Positions 26,126-34,020 of a stretch of DNA of 64,000 nt are shown in pieces; position 1 is the first letter of the stretch, and every line of letters starts with the position of its first letter. Position numbers and translations under genes: made by a program. Origin of the DNA: Streptomyces sp. IMTB 2501 (lineage in GTDB: Bacteria > Actinomycetota > Actinomycetes > Streptomycetales > Streptomycetaceae); NCBI RefSeq assembly GCF_001953885.1, contig NZ_MQUS01000034.1:28881-92880 (forward strand), in the 5' to 3' direction. Below the pieces are notes generated by a model, which saw nothing but the letters and a program-made list of their open reading frames with translations, had not been told where the DNA came from and ran no database searches.

Positions 26126-26161
26126 GGTTCTCCTCCCTGGACTTGATCCGACTGTCCATGC

Positions 26162-26195
26162 TTGACTAATTCCCTGTCAATATTGATTCAATCAA
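26162..26195. promoter_or_regulatory. Candidate operator between divergent citrate synthase genes
   Basis: Two inverted repeats in the 104-base divergent gap: TTGAC-N9-GTCAA (26162-26180) and the perfect palindrome TTGATTCAATCAA (26183-26195). They are A+T-rich in a very G+C-rich genome and sit midway between the two starts, fitting a shared operator. Confidence 0.5.
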
Positions 26196-26229
26196 CAGCT
26201 ACCGATCAACCTATGCGAAGGCGGCTACG

Positions 26230-27498
26230 GTGACCCCCATGCGTGATCACGAACCCGCTCCCGGCCGTCCCGGACGAAGGCTGACCACCAAGGAGACCGC
26301 CGAACTGCTCGGTGTGAAGCCGGAGACGGTGTACGCGTACGTGAGCCGCGGCCTGCTCAGCAGCAGACGCGAGCCCGGCGGCCGCGCCAGCACCTTCGAG
26401 GCGAAGGAGGTCGAGGCCCTCGCCCGGCGCCACCGGCGCGAGGCGGCCGGAAGCCCCGGCTCAGGCGGGGACCTGTCCGTCCGGACCCGCATCACGCTGA
26501 TCGAGCAGGACCGGTACTACTTCCGGGGCGTGGACGCCGTCGAGCTGGCTCTCCGGCACTCCTACGAAGAGGTCGCGGAGTGGCTGTGGACGGCCCGGCT
26601 GACCCCGGGCGCCACCTTCGCCGCGCCCGGCCCCACCGTCGACGTCGCCCGCCGCGCGGTGAACGCCTTGTCCGAGCACGCCTCCCCCACCGACCGCCTG
26701 CGCGTGGCGGCGATCGCCGCGGCGGCCGAGGACCCGCTGCGCTTCGACCTGTCGGAGGACGCCGTGCTGAACACCGCGCGGATCCTCATCCCCACGCTCG
26801 TCGCCGCGCTGCCGCCGGCCCGGCATGCGCACAAGGACGACGGGCCGCTCGCCCACCGGCTCTGGGGCCGGCTGACCGGCCGCACCCCCGACGAGGCGTC
26901 CCTGCGTGTCCTGGACACCGCGCTCGCCCTGCTCGCCGACCACGACCTGGCCGCCTCCACGCTCGCGGTCCGCGTCGCCGCCTCGGCCCGCGCACACGCC
27001 TACGCGGCCGTCTCAGCCGGGCTCGGCGTCCTGGAGGGCCCGCTGCACGGCGCCGCGAGCGGGATGGCCCACCGCATGCTGCTCGACGTGCTCGACCAGG
27101 GCACCGCGGTCCCGGTGATCGCCGACGAGCTGCGCGCGGGCCGTCGCGTCCCCGGGCTCGGTCATCGGCTGTACGTCGGCGAGGATCCCCGCGCGAGCGT
27201 GCTGTTCGGCCTGCTGGAGCAGGTCCCGCGCGCGGAGTCGGCCTTGCTTGCCGCCCGGGACATCGTCGCCACGACCGCCCGGCACACCCCCCTGCACGCC
27301 AACGTCGACCTGGCCCTGGCGGTGTTCACCGCGTCCAGCGGCATGCCCGCCACGGCCGGCGAGACGATCTTCGCCGTCGCCCGGACGGCGGGCTGGATCG
27401 CGCACGCCCTGGAGGAGTATGGCGAGCGCCCCCTGCGCATGCGCCCCGTCGGCCACTACGTCGGCGTACGCCCCCCGCAGCCGCTCCCGGCGGCCTGA
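26230..27498 (+). CDS. Citrate synthase-like protein with N-terminal MerR/excisionase-type HTH
   Basis: 422 aa. Residues about 17-70 (RRLTTKETAELLGVKPETVY and AYVSRGLLSSRREPGGRAS) form a MerR/excisionase-like winged HTH. Residues about 82-420 are a full citrate-synthase domain with His273 (GPLHGA), His312 (GLGHRLY) and Asp360 (HANVDLALAVF) all present. GTG at 26230 has AAGG eight bases upstream; an ATG three codons later is also possible. The fusion suggests an enzyme that is also a DNA-binding regulator, or a pseudo-enzyme sensor of oxaloacetate/acyl-CoA acting on the divergent promoter. That role is inference. Confidence 0.88.
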   Translation: MTPMRDHEPAPGRPGRRLTTKETAELLGVKPETVYAYVSRGLLSSRREPGGRASTFEAKEVEALARRHRREAAGSPGSGGDLSVRTRITLIEQDRYYFRGVDAVELALRHSYEEVAEWLWTARLTPGATFAAPGPTVDVARRAVNALSEHASPTDRLRVAAIAAAAEDPLRFDLSEDAVLNTARILIPTLVAALPPARHAHKDDGPLAHRLWGRLTGRTPDEASLRVLDTALALLADHDLAASTLAVRVAASARAHAYAAVSAGLGVLEGPLHGAASGMAHRMLLDVLDQGTAVPVIADELRAGRRVPGLGHRLYVGEDPRASVLFGLLEQVPRAESALLAARDIVATTARHTPLHANVDLALAVFTASSGMPATAGETIFAVARTAGWIAHALEEYGERPLRMRPVGHYVGVRPPQPLPAA

Positions 27499-27554
27499 CC
27501 CCGTTTTCCCCCGAACCCGGACACAGCGGCGGCCGGAAGTCGCCCCGGAGAGAG

Positions 27555-27573
27555 TCAGGTTAGGCTCACCTCT
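27555..27573 (+). promoter_or_regulatory. Iron box (DmdR/IdeR operator)
   Basis: TCAGGTTAGGCTCACCTCT matches the actinobacterial iron-box consensus TTAGGTTAGGCTCACCTAA at 16 of 19 positions. It ends one base before the GTG of the ferredoxin-like gene and contains a TAGGCT that could be the -10, so a bound DmdR would block the promoter when iron is plentiful. Confidence 0.85.
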
Positions 27574-28515
27574 GTGAGTAGGTGTGCGACCGTCTCCCGG
27601 AGCCTCGACGAGCCCGTTTCCGGTACGGCGGCCACGGCGACGACGTGGCTGCTGCTGGAACAGCCCGGTCCGTGGGGTGTGCAGGCGCTCACTTCGAGCC
27701 ATCTGGACCCCGCACTGGGCCGGGCGCTGGAGGCGGCCGCCGAGGGAACGGGCGTACGCATCGCGCTCATCCGGCGCCCCGGGCGCCACGCCGACCCCGG
27801 CCGGCCCGCCCTCCGGCAGGTGTACGCCGCCCACACCGTGCCGGGCCGTGTGTGGCTGCGCAGCGCCACGACCCGCGATCCGCGGCAGTTGCTCGGCCTC
27901 GACTTCGCCGCCCTCGGAGCGGGCGACCACCGTTCCTTCGCCACCGTGCTCGGCGGGCGGCCGCATCGCGGCGACCCGCTCGCGCTCGTGTGCACCAACG
28001 GCAAGCGCGACCGCTGCTGCGCCCTCCTGGGCCGCCCCCTCGCCGCCGAACTGGCCGCCTCGGGTGTGCGCGGAGTCTGGGAGGTCACCCATCTGGGTGG
28101 ACATCGCTTCGCGCCGACGGTGCTCGTCCTGCCCTACGGCTACGCCTACGGCCGCGCCGAGGCGCACACCATCAAGGAGGCGCTGCACGGCGCCCAGGAG
28201 GGGCACGTGGTGGTCGAGGGGTGCCGCGGCTGCTCGGCCTGGGAACGGCCCGGTCAGGCGGCCGAGCTGGCTGTCCGCACGGCCGCGGGCGAGTACCGGG
28301 CGGGGGTGCTGAGTGTCGTAGGGACCGAGGGCGCGGCCCCGCGCTGGGAGGTCACCGTCCAACATGCCGACGGACGCCGCTGGCGGGTGACCGTGGCGCA
28401 GGGCGCGTCGCTGCCGCCCCGCCCGGAGAGTTGCGGCGCGGCGGTGCTGGGCACGCCCGCGCGGATGGACGTGCTGGCCGTGCGCAAGCTGCGGCCGACG
28501 GCGCTGGCGAGCTGA
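27574..28515 (+). CDS. Sucrase/ferredoxin-like family protein (thioredoxin-like [2Fe-2S])
   Basis: 313 aa, Suc_Fer-like family. Characteristic CTNGKRDRCCALLGRPLA and VTHLGGHRFAPTVLVLPYGYAYG motifs. Cys residues in CTNG, RCC and GCRGCS could ligate an iron-sulfur cluster. GTG at 27574 directly abuts the iron box, so there is no room for an RBS and the mRNA may be leaderless; GTG at 27583 is the alternative. Iron-box control predicts induction in iron starvation, e.g. a role in siderophore or haem iron reduction (inference). Confidence 0.85.
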   Translation: MSRCATVSRSLDEPVSGTAATATTWLLLEQPGPWGVQALTSSHLDPALGRALEAAAEGTGVRIALIRRPGRHADPGRPALRQVYAAHTVPGRVWLRSATTRDPRQLLGLDFAALGAGDHRSFATVLGGRPHRGDPLALVCTNGKRDRCCALLGRPLAAELAASGVRGVWEVTHLGGHRFAPTVLVLPYGYAYGRAEAHTIKEALHGAQEGHVVVEGCRGCSAWERPGQAAELAVRTAAGEYRAGVLSVVGTEGAAPRWEVTVQHADGRRWRVTVAQGASLPPRPESCGAAVLGTPARMDVLAVRKLRPTALAS

Positions 28516-28629
28516 GCGACCGCCTCCTTGAACGACGTTCAAGGACGACCAACTTCCTCAAGAACTGGTCAAGAGATCCCCACCACACCCTCTGGGGCGC
28601 TTCGGGCCTTCCCACGTACCGTCGTGCGT

Positions 28630-30315
28630 ATGAGCCCCACTCCCCCCGCGCGCCGGTTGCGCCTCGGACTGCCCCGGCGGGTCTTCTCGCAGGTGCTGCT
28701 GATGCAGGTGGCGATCGCCGCGGGGGTCGCGGTGCTCGCGACCGGGCTGTTCCTCGCGCCGTTGAGCAAGCAGTTGGACCAGGAGGCGATGCGCAGGGCG
28801 CTGGCGATCGCGGAGACCACGGCTCAGGACCCGCAGATCGCCGAGGGCGTGGTGACCACGGCGCCGACCAGCGACGGCCCGGTGCAGAAGGAGGCCGAGC
28901 GGATCAGGAAGGCCACGCACGCCGAGTACATCGTGGTGCTGGACCGGCGCTGGATCCGCTGGTCGCACCCCACCCCGAGCGAGATCGGCCGCCCGGTCTC
29001 CACCGACCCCCACTATGCCCTCGCCGGCAAGGAGGTCATGGAGATCGACAACGGCACCCTGGGCCGCTCGGCCCGCGGCAAGGTGCCGTTGTACGACGCC
29101 CACCACCGCATCATCGGGGCGGTCTCGGTCGGTATCGCCTACGACAGCGTGCGGGCGCGGCTGATCGGCGCGATCCCGGGCCTGTTGGCATACGCCGGAG
29201 GCGCGCTCGCTGCGGGCGCGCTGGCCGCCTGGCTGATCTCCCGCCGGGTCCAGCGGCAGACCCGGGACCTGGCCTTCTCCGACATCTCGGCACTGCTCGC
29301 GGAGCGCGAGGCGATGCTGCACGGCATCCGGGAGGGCGTGGTCGCGCTCGACCGGGGCGGCCGTTTCCGCCTGCTCAACGACGAGGCGCGACGGCTGCTG
29401 GGTATCGGTGACGAGGCCGTCGGTCAGACCCCGCACGAGGCGCTCGGCGCGGGCCGTACGACGGACGTGCTGGCCGGCCGGGTGACCGGCACCGATCTGC
29501 TCACCGTGCGCGGCCAGCGCGTACTGGTCGCCAACCGCATGCCCACCGGCGACGGCGGCGCCGTGGCCACCCTGCGCGACCGCACCGAGCTTGAGCGGCT
29601 CGGGCGCGAACTCGACTCCACGCGCGGGCTGATCGACGCCCTGCGCGCCCAGGACCACGAGCACGCCAACCGCATGCACACCCTGCTCGGACTGCTGGAA
29701 CTGGAGATGTACGACGACGCCGTGGAGTTCGTCGACGAGGTGGTCGGCGACCACCGGGTCACCGCCGAGCAGGTGACCGAGAAGATCCGGGACCCACTGC
29801 TGGCCGCGCTGCTGGTCGGCAAGGCGACCGTCGCGGCCGAGCGCGGGGTCGCGCTGTGGGTGTCGGAGCGCACCCGGCTGCCGGACCGGCTGATCGATCC
29901 GCGGGGTCTGGTCACGGTGGTGGGCAACCTCGTGGACAACGCCCTCGACGCGGTCGCCGGCACGCTCCACGCGCGCGTGGAGATCGAGTTGCGCACCGAG
30001 GGTCGTACGGTCGTGCTCAGAGTGTGCGACACGGGCCCCGGAATCCCTGCCGGCCAGCGGGAGTTGATCTTCACCGAGGGGTGGTCGACCAAACAGCCGC
30101 CCGCACACGGCAAGCGCGGCATCGGGCTCTCGCTGGTGCGCCGGCTCGCCGAACGGCAAGGCGGGAGCGCGACGGTGGCCGCGGCGGACGGCGGTGGCGC
30201 CGCGTTCACCGTGGTCCTGCCGGAGGCACTGACCGAGCCGGGGCTGGACCCCGTGGCGGCCGAGGAGTCCCCGGAACCCGCCGCCGTCGCCGTCGCCGAG
30301 GAGGAGGCACGATGA
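28630..30315 (+). CDS. CitA/DcuS-type sensor histidine kinase
   Basis: 561-aa membrane kinase. TM1 about residues 19-43, extracytoplasmic PDC/Cache-type sensor about 45-175, TM2 about 178-203, cytoplasmic PAS about 222-310. The H-box RAQDHEHANRMHTL has His343, as in the xHEFxN motif of citrate/C4-dicarboxylate sensors. HATPase domain: GNLVDNALDA (N box), DTGPGIP and KRGIGLSLVRR. It should sense an external carboxylate. Its stop overlaps the next ATG (ATGA), coupling it to the response regulator. No good RBS before ATG 28630; leaderless is possible. Confidence 0.93.
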   Translation: MSPTPPARRLRLGLPRRVFSQVLLMQVAIAAGVAVLATGLFLAPLSKQLDQEAMRRALAIAETTAQDPQIAEGVVTTAPTSDGPVQKEAERIRKATHAEYIVVLDRRWIRWSHPTPSEIGRPVSTDPHYALAGKEVMEIDNGTLGRSARGKVPLYDAHHRIIGAVSVGIAYDSVRARLIGAIPGLLAYAGGALAAGALAAWLISRRVQRQTRDLAFSDISALLAEREAMLHGIREGVVALDRGGRFRLLNDEARRLLGIGDEAVGQTPHEALGAGRTTDVLAGRVTGTDLLTVRGQRVLVANRMPTGDGGAVATLRDRTELERLGRELDSTRGLIDALRAQDHEHANRMHTLLGLLELEMYDDAVEFVDEVVGDHRVTAEQVTEKIRDPLLAALLVGKATVAAERGVALWVSERTRLPDRLIDPRGLVTVVGNLVDNALDAVAGTLHARVEIELRTEGRTVVLRVCDTGPGIPAGQRELIFTEGWSTKQPPAHGKRGIGLSLVRRLAERQGGSATVAAADGGGAAFTVVLPEALTEPGLDPVAAEESPEPAAVAVAEEEAR

Positions 30316-30992
30316 TCGAGGTCCTGGTCGTGGACGACGACACCCGCGTCGCCCAAGTGAATGCCGCGTACGTGGAGAAGGTGCCGGGATTCCACGTCGC
30401 CGCCGAGGCGCACAGCGCGGCGGAGGCGCTGCGCCGGGTGGAGACGCTGCCGCGGCTGGACCTGGTGCTCATGGACCATTACCTGCCCGACGACACCGGT
30501 CTCGCGGTGGTCCGGGAGATACGCAGGCGCGGCCACCAGACCGACGTGATCATGGTGACGGCGGCGCGGGACGTGTCCACGGTCCAGGCCGCGATGCGGC
30601 AGGGGGCGCTGCAGTACCTGGTGAAACCGTTCGCCTTCGCCGGTCTGCGCGCCAAGCTGGAGGCGTACGCCGAGCTGCGGCGCACCCTGGACGGCGGCGG
30701 CGAGGCCGAACAGGCGCAGGTGGACCGCATCTTCGGCGCCCTGTCCGCGCCGCCGGATCCCGGGCTGCCCAAGGGGCACTCCCCCACGACGGCGGAGCTG
30801 GTGCGCCAGGCGCTGCTGAACGCCGAAGGGCCGCTGTCCGCCCAGGAGATCGCCGAGCGGACGGGGGTGAGCCGGCAGACGGCCCAGCGGTATCTGAAAC
30901 TCCTGGAGCGCACCGGACGGGCGCGGCTGACCCTCAAGTACGGCGACGCGGGCCGCCCGGAACACCGTTACGTGTGGGCGACCCGCGGCTGA
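30312..30992 (+). CDS. CitB/DcuR-type response regulator
   Basis: 226 aa. Receiver with Asp8-10 acidic pocket, phospho-acceptor Asp55 (LVLMDHYLPDDTG), and Lys in YLVKPFAF. C-terminal HTH ISxQTAQRYL-like segment (AERTGVSRQTAQRYLKLLERTGRARL), as in CitB/DctR/MalR. Overlaps its kinase gene by four bases. 56% or more alike by eye to the orphan regulator at 34021. The ABC importer converging from the other strand is the nearest likely target. Confidence 0.94.
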   Translation: MIEVLVVDDDTRVAQVNAAYVEKVPGFHVAAEAHSAAEALRRVETLPRLDLVLMDHYLPDDTGLAVVREIRRRGHQTDVIMVTAARDVSTVQAAMRQGALQYLVKPFAFAGLRAKLEAYAELRRTLDGGGEAEQAQVDRIFGALSAPPDPGLPKGHSPTTAELVRQALLNAEGPLSAQEIAERTGVSRQTAQRYLKLLERTGRARLTLKYGDAGRPEHRYVWATRG

Positions 30993-31020
30993 GTGTGTGT
31001 CACGCAGCCGTCAGTCGACT

Positions 31021-31061
31021 CATGGAGCGGTCACTTGACCCCATGGAGCAGTTACTTGACC
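31021..31061. repeat. 21-bp tandem duplication across the end of the ABC binding-protein gene
   Basis: CATGGAGCGGTCACTTGACC (31021-31040) and CATGGAGCAGTTACTTGACC (31042-31061), 18 of 20 identical. The second copy contains the stop codon of the binding-protein gene on the minus strand; the first lies just beyond it. Confidence 0.85.
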
Positions 31062-32104
31062 GCCTTGACGAACTCGGTCGTGTACGTCTTGCTCAAGTCG
31101 ACCTTGGCGTTCTTGACGGCGGGGTTGAACGACTTGAGGACCTTCTCAACGGTCTCGGGGCCACCCTGGGGCATCACGCCGTCGTCGGTGAACATCGGAA
31201 GGGTGCTCTTGATGGCCTGTGCGTAGAGCGCCTTGTCACCCTGGGAGTAGTCGGCGGGCATCTGAGCGGCGATCTCGTCGGCGCTGTGCGTGGACATCCA
31301 CTTGAGCGTCTTGACGAATGCATTGACCAACTTCTGGACGGTGTCCTTGTGTTCGTTCACCCAGTCCGTCTGCATGTACAGACTTGACGACGGGTACGGC
31401 CCACCGAGCGCCTGCTGCGAGCCCTCGGGGGTGCGCATGTCGAGGAGAACCTTCCCCGCCTTCTTGTCCAGGATCGTCGCGACGGTGGGGTCGGTGGTCA
31501 TACCGCCGTCGATCGCCCCCTTCTGGAGCGCGGCGATGAAGGTCGGTCCGGCCCCTACGGCGACGGGCGTGAACTCGCTGACGTCCACACCGTTCTTGAC
31601 CGCCAGGTACTTGGTGAGGAAGTCGGTGGACGAGCCGAGCCCGGTCACGCCGAGCTTGCGGTCCTTGAAGTCCTTGGGCGATGTCAGGCTGCCCGCCGCC
31701 TTGCCGGAGACCACCTCGACCTCACCGGGCGCGTGCGAGAACTGCACGACCGACTCCACCGACTTGCCCTTCACCTGGAGGTCGAGGGTGTGGTCGTAGA
31801 AGCCGACCGCTCCCTGCACCTGGCCGGCGACGAGTGCGGTCTCGGCCTGGACACCGGCGGGCTCGCTGAGTAGTTGGACATTCAAACCCTCCCCCTTGAA
31901 GTAGCCGAGGCGCTGGGTGAGCATCGCGGGCAGGTAGATGACCTTGTCCAGTCCGCCGACCATGATCTTGACGGTCTCGCCCTTGCCGCCGCCGCTTCCG
32001 GAGTCGGCCGTGGAGCCGGCCGCGTCGTTGGCACAGGCGGTGAGCGAGGAGAGCGCGAGCAGGCCGGCCGCGGTCAGGCAGGCGTATCTGGGGGTGTTGC
32101 GCAT
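31052..32104 (-). CDS. ABC transporter substrate-binding lipoprotein (SsuA/ThiY/NMT1-like)
   Basis: 350-aa lipoprotein. Signal peptide with lipobox LTAC, Cys about residue 24, then a Ser/Gly-rich linker. The mature domain is NMT1/THI5-like (VGGLDKVIYLPAMLTQRLGYFKGEGL, GVTGLGSSTDF), the family that binds sulfonates, nitrate, bicarbonate or pyrimidine thiamine precursors. ATG at 32104 has AAGGA ten bases upstream. Third gene of a minus-strand ATPase-permease-binding protein operon. Confidence 0.92.
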   Translation of the reverse strand: MRNTPRYACLTAAGLLALSSLTACANDAAGSTADSGSGGGKGETVKIMVGGLDKVIYLPAMLTQRLGYFKGEGLNVQLLSEPAGVQAETALVAGQVQGAVGFYDHTLDLQVKGKSVESVVQFSHAPGEVEVVSGKAAGSLTSPKDFKDRKLGVTGLGSSTDFLTKYLAVKNGVDVSEFTPVAVGAGPTFIAALQKGAIDGGMTTDPTVATILDKKAGKVLLDMRTPEGSQQALGGPYPSSSLYMQTDWVNEHKDTVQKLVNAFVKTLKWMSTHSADEIAAQMPADYSQGDKALYAQAIKSTLPMFTDDGVMPQGGPETVEKVLKSFNPAVKNAKVDLSKTYTTEFVKAVK

Positions 32105-32193
32105 GGGGTTCACGTCCTTGTGAGAGGGCGGTGCGGGGAAGGCGTGGGGGGCTGGTCCAGAAGGCGTGGGGGGTGAGTCCGCAGGGGCACCGG

Positions 32194-33057
32194 TCAACTG
32201 TCGGAAGCGGTGGGCTTCCAGCGGAAGATGCGGCGCTCGGCGAAGGTCAACAGCCCCTCGGCGGCGAGGGCGACGACCGCGAGGATGACCATCGCGGCAT
32301 AGACGCCGGCCGCGTTGAAGGTGTTCTGCGACTGCGCGACGAGCAGGCCGATGCCCTTGGTGGCGCCGATGTACTCGCCGACGATGGCGCCGATGAGCGC
32401 GAAACCGAAGCTGACGTGGAGGCTGGTGAAGATCCAGGAGGTGGCCGACGGGATGACCACCTGGAGCGTCACCCTGCGGTCGCTGGCGCCCAGGATGCGG
32501 GCGTTGGCCACCAGGTTGCGGTCCACCTCCCGGGCACCCTGGAAGGCGTTGAAGAACACCGGGAAGAAGACCAGCACGACGGCGGAGGCGACCTTGGAGG
32601 ACGGCCCGAGCCCGAACCAGATCAGGAAGATCGGCGCCAGGACGATCCTGGGGATCGAGTTGAGCACCTTGATGTATGGACCAAGGACCTCGGCGAGCAA
32701 TCTGATCCGCCCGAGTGCGATACCGAGCAGCACACCGGCGACCACACCGATGACCCAGCCGAGCAGTGCCTCGTAGAGCGTGTACCAGATCTGTTCGCCC
32801 AGCGAGCCGAGCGCGGTCCCGTGCGTCACCCAGGTCCAGATCTGGTCCCAGATCTTCGACGGCATCGAGAAGTTGAACGGGTCGATGATCTTGGCCCGGG
32901 ACAGTCCCTCCCACAGCCCGAGGACGGCCACCAGCAGAAGCACACGTGCGAGGGCGACGAGGGCCTTACGGCGGCGGGCGGCCCGGGCGCGGGTCTGTGC
33001 GCGGTCGGGGACCTTGGCGGTGTCGACCACCGCGGGCTCGAGAACCTCAGGCGACAT
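32194..33057 (-). CDS. ABC transporter permease (SsuC/TauC-like)
   Basis: 287-aa inner-membrane permease with about six membrane segments. The EAA loop GASDRRVTLQVVIPSATSWIF and GEYIGATKGIGLLV are family signatures of aliphatic sulfonate/nitrate-type permeases. ATG at 33057 has AGAGGTG nine bases upstream and lies inside the 3' end of the ATPase gene (11-base overlap). An 89-base gap separates it from the binding-protein gene. Confidence 0.93.
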   Translation of the reverse strand: MSPEVLEPAVVDTAKVPDRAQTRARAARRRKALVALARVLLLVAVLGLWEGLSRAKIIDPFNFSMPSKIWDQIWTWVTHGTALGSLGEQIWYTLYEALLGWVIGVVAGVLLGIALGRIRLLAEVLGPYIKVLNSIPRIVLAPIFLIWFGLGPSSKVASAVVLVFFPVFFNAFQGAREVDRNLVANARILGASDRRVTLQVVIPSATSWIFTSLHVSFGFALIGAIVGEYIGATKGIGLLVAQSQNTFNAAGVYAAMVILAVVALAAEGLLTFAERRIFRWKPTASDS

Positions 33058-33862
33058 GGGCGGCACCTCTTTCGCGGGTGATGCGGACCTCTTCGCCGAG
33101 GGACTCCCAGATCTCGCGGTAGATCTCGATGAACTGCGGCTCCAGGCGAACCGCCTCGACCTTGCGCGGCCGGGGCAGGTCGATGGCGAAGACCTGCTTC
33201 ACGGTCGCGGGTCCGGCGGTCATCACGACCACCTTGTCGGCGAGCGCGATGGACTCCTCCAGATCGTGGGTGACGAAGACGACGGAGGCGCCCGTGCCTT
33301 CCCAAAGCTCCAGCAGTTCGTCCGACATCAGGGCCCGGGTCTGCACGTCCAGCGCCGAGAACGGCTCGTCCATCAACAGGATCTCGGGGTCGTTGACGAA
33401 CGTGGCGGCGAGGGCGACGCGCTTGCGCTGACCGCCGGAGAGCTGGTGCGGATAGCGGTCCTCGAAGGCGGCGAGTCCGACGCGGGCCAGCCACTCCCGG
33501 GCCTTCTGCCTGGCCTCGGCCTTCGGTACGCCCCGGAAGCGCGGGCCGGCCATGACGTTGGACAGGACCGTGCGCCAGGGGAACGTGGCGTCCTGCTGGA
33601 AGACGAAGCCGACCTTGTCGCCGACGCCGTTGACCGGCTCGCCGGCTACCAGCACCTCGCCCTCTGTGGGCTCCTCCAGGCCGCTGACGAGCGTCAGCGT
33701 GGTGGACTTACCGCAGCCGGTGGGGCCTACGACGGCCACGAACTCGCCGCGCCCGACAGTGAGGTCCAGGCCGCGCACGGCCGTGTGCAGTCCCCCGGAC
33801 GGGGTTCTGAAGGTCTTGCTCGCGCCCCGCAGCTCGATGGCGGGGCTGTTGTGTGCGCTCAT
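33047..33862 (-). CDS. ABC transporter ATP-binding protein (SsuB/TauB-like)
   Basis: 271 aa. Walker A GPTGCGKST, Q-loop FQQDATFPWRTVLSNV, signature LSGGQRKRVALA, Walker B ILLMDEPFSALD, H-loop VTHDLEES. FPW(R/K)TV after the Q loop is typical of the taurine/nitrate/sulfonate group. No RBS is evident before ATG 33862. First gene of the importer operon, transcribed away from the orphan response regulator at 34021. Confidence 0.93.
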   Translation of the reverse strand: MSAHNSPAIELRGASKTFRTPSGGLHTAVRGLDLTVGRGEFVAVVGPTGCGKSTTLTLVSGLEEPTEGEVLVAGEPVNGVGDKVGFVFQQDATFPWRTVLSNVMAGPRFRGVPKAEARQKAREWLARVGLAAFEDRYPHQLSGGQRKRVALAATFVNDPEILLMDEPFSALDVQTRALMSDELLELWEGTGASVVFVTHDLEESIALADKVVVMTAGPATVKQVFAIDLPRPRKVEAVRLEPQFIEIYREIWESLGEEVRITRERGAAHVA

Positions 33863-33931
33863 GGGCCGGGACGGTAGGTGTGGCCCCGGCCACGGCAGCA
33901 GTCTTGTGAGCGCAACCCGTTCTTTTTCTCG

Positions 33932-33944
33932 CAACAGCCTGTTG
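33932..33944. promoter_or_regulatory. Palindrome CAACAG-C-CTGTTG, candidate operator
   Basis: Perfect 6+1+6 palindrome in the 158-base divergent region between the ABC importer operon and the orphan response regulator. It is flanked by repeated GCTC/CTCGC(A)AC-like words (GAGCGCAAC, CTCGCAAC, GCTCGCGC) in an unusually T-rich stretch. A likely binding site for one of the CitB-type regulators. Confidence 0.5.
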
Positions 33945-34020
33945 TGCTCATTTTGCTCGCGCTACAACTGCGGAGCCGAAACACGGGCTTAACGCTCGTC
34001 GGCCTTGAAGGAGAGGCCTG

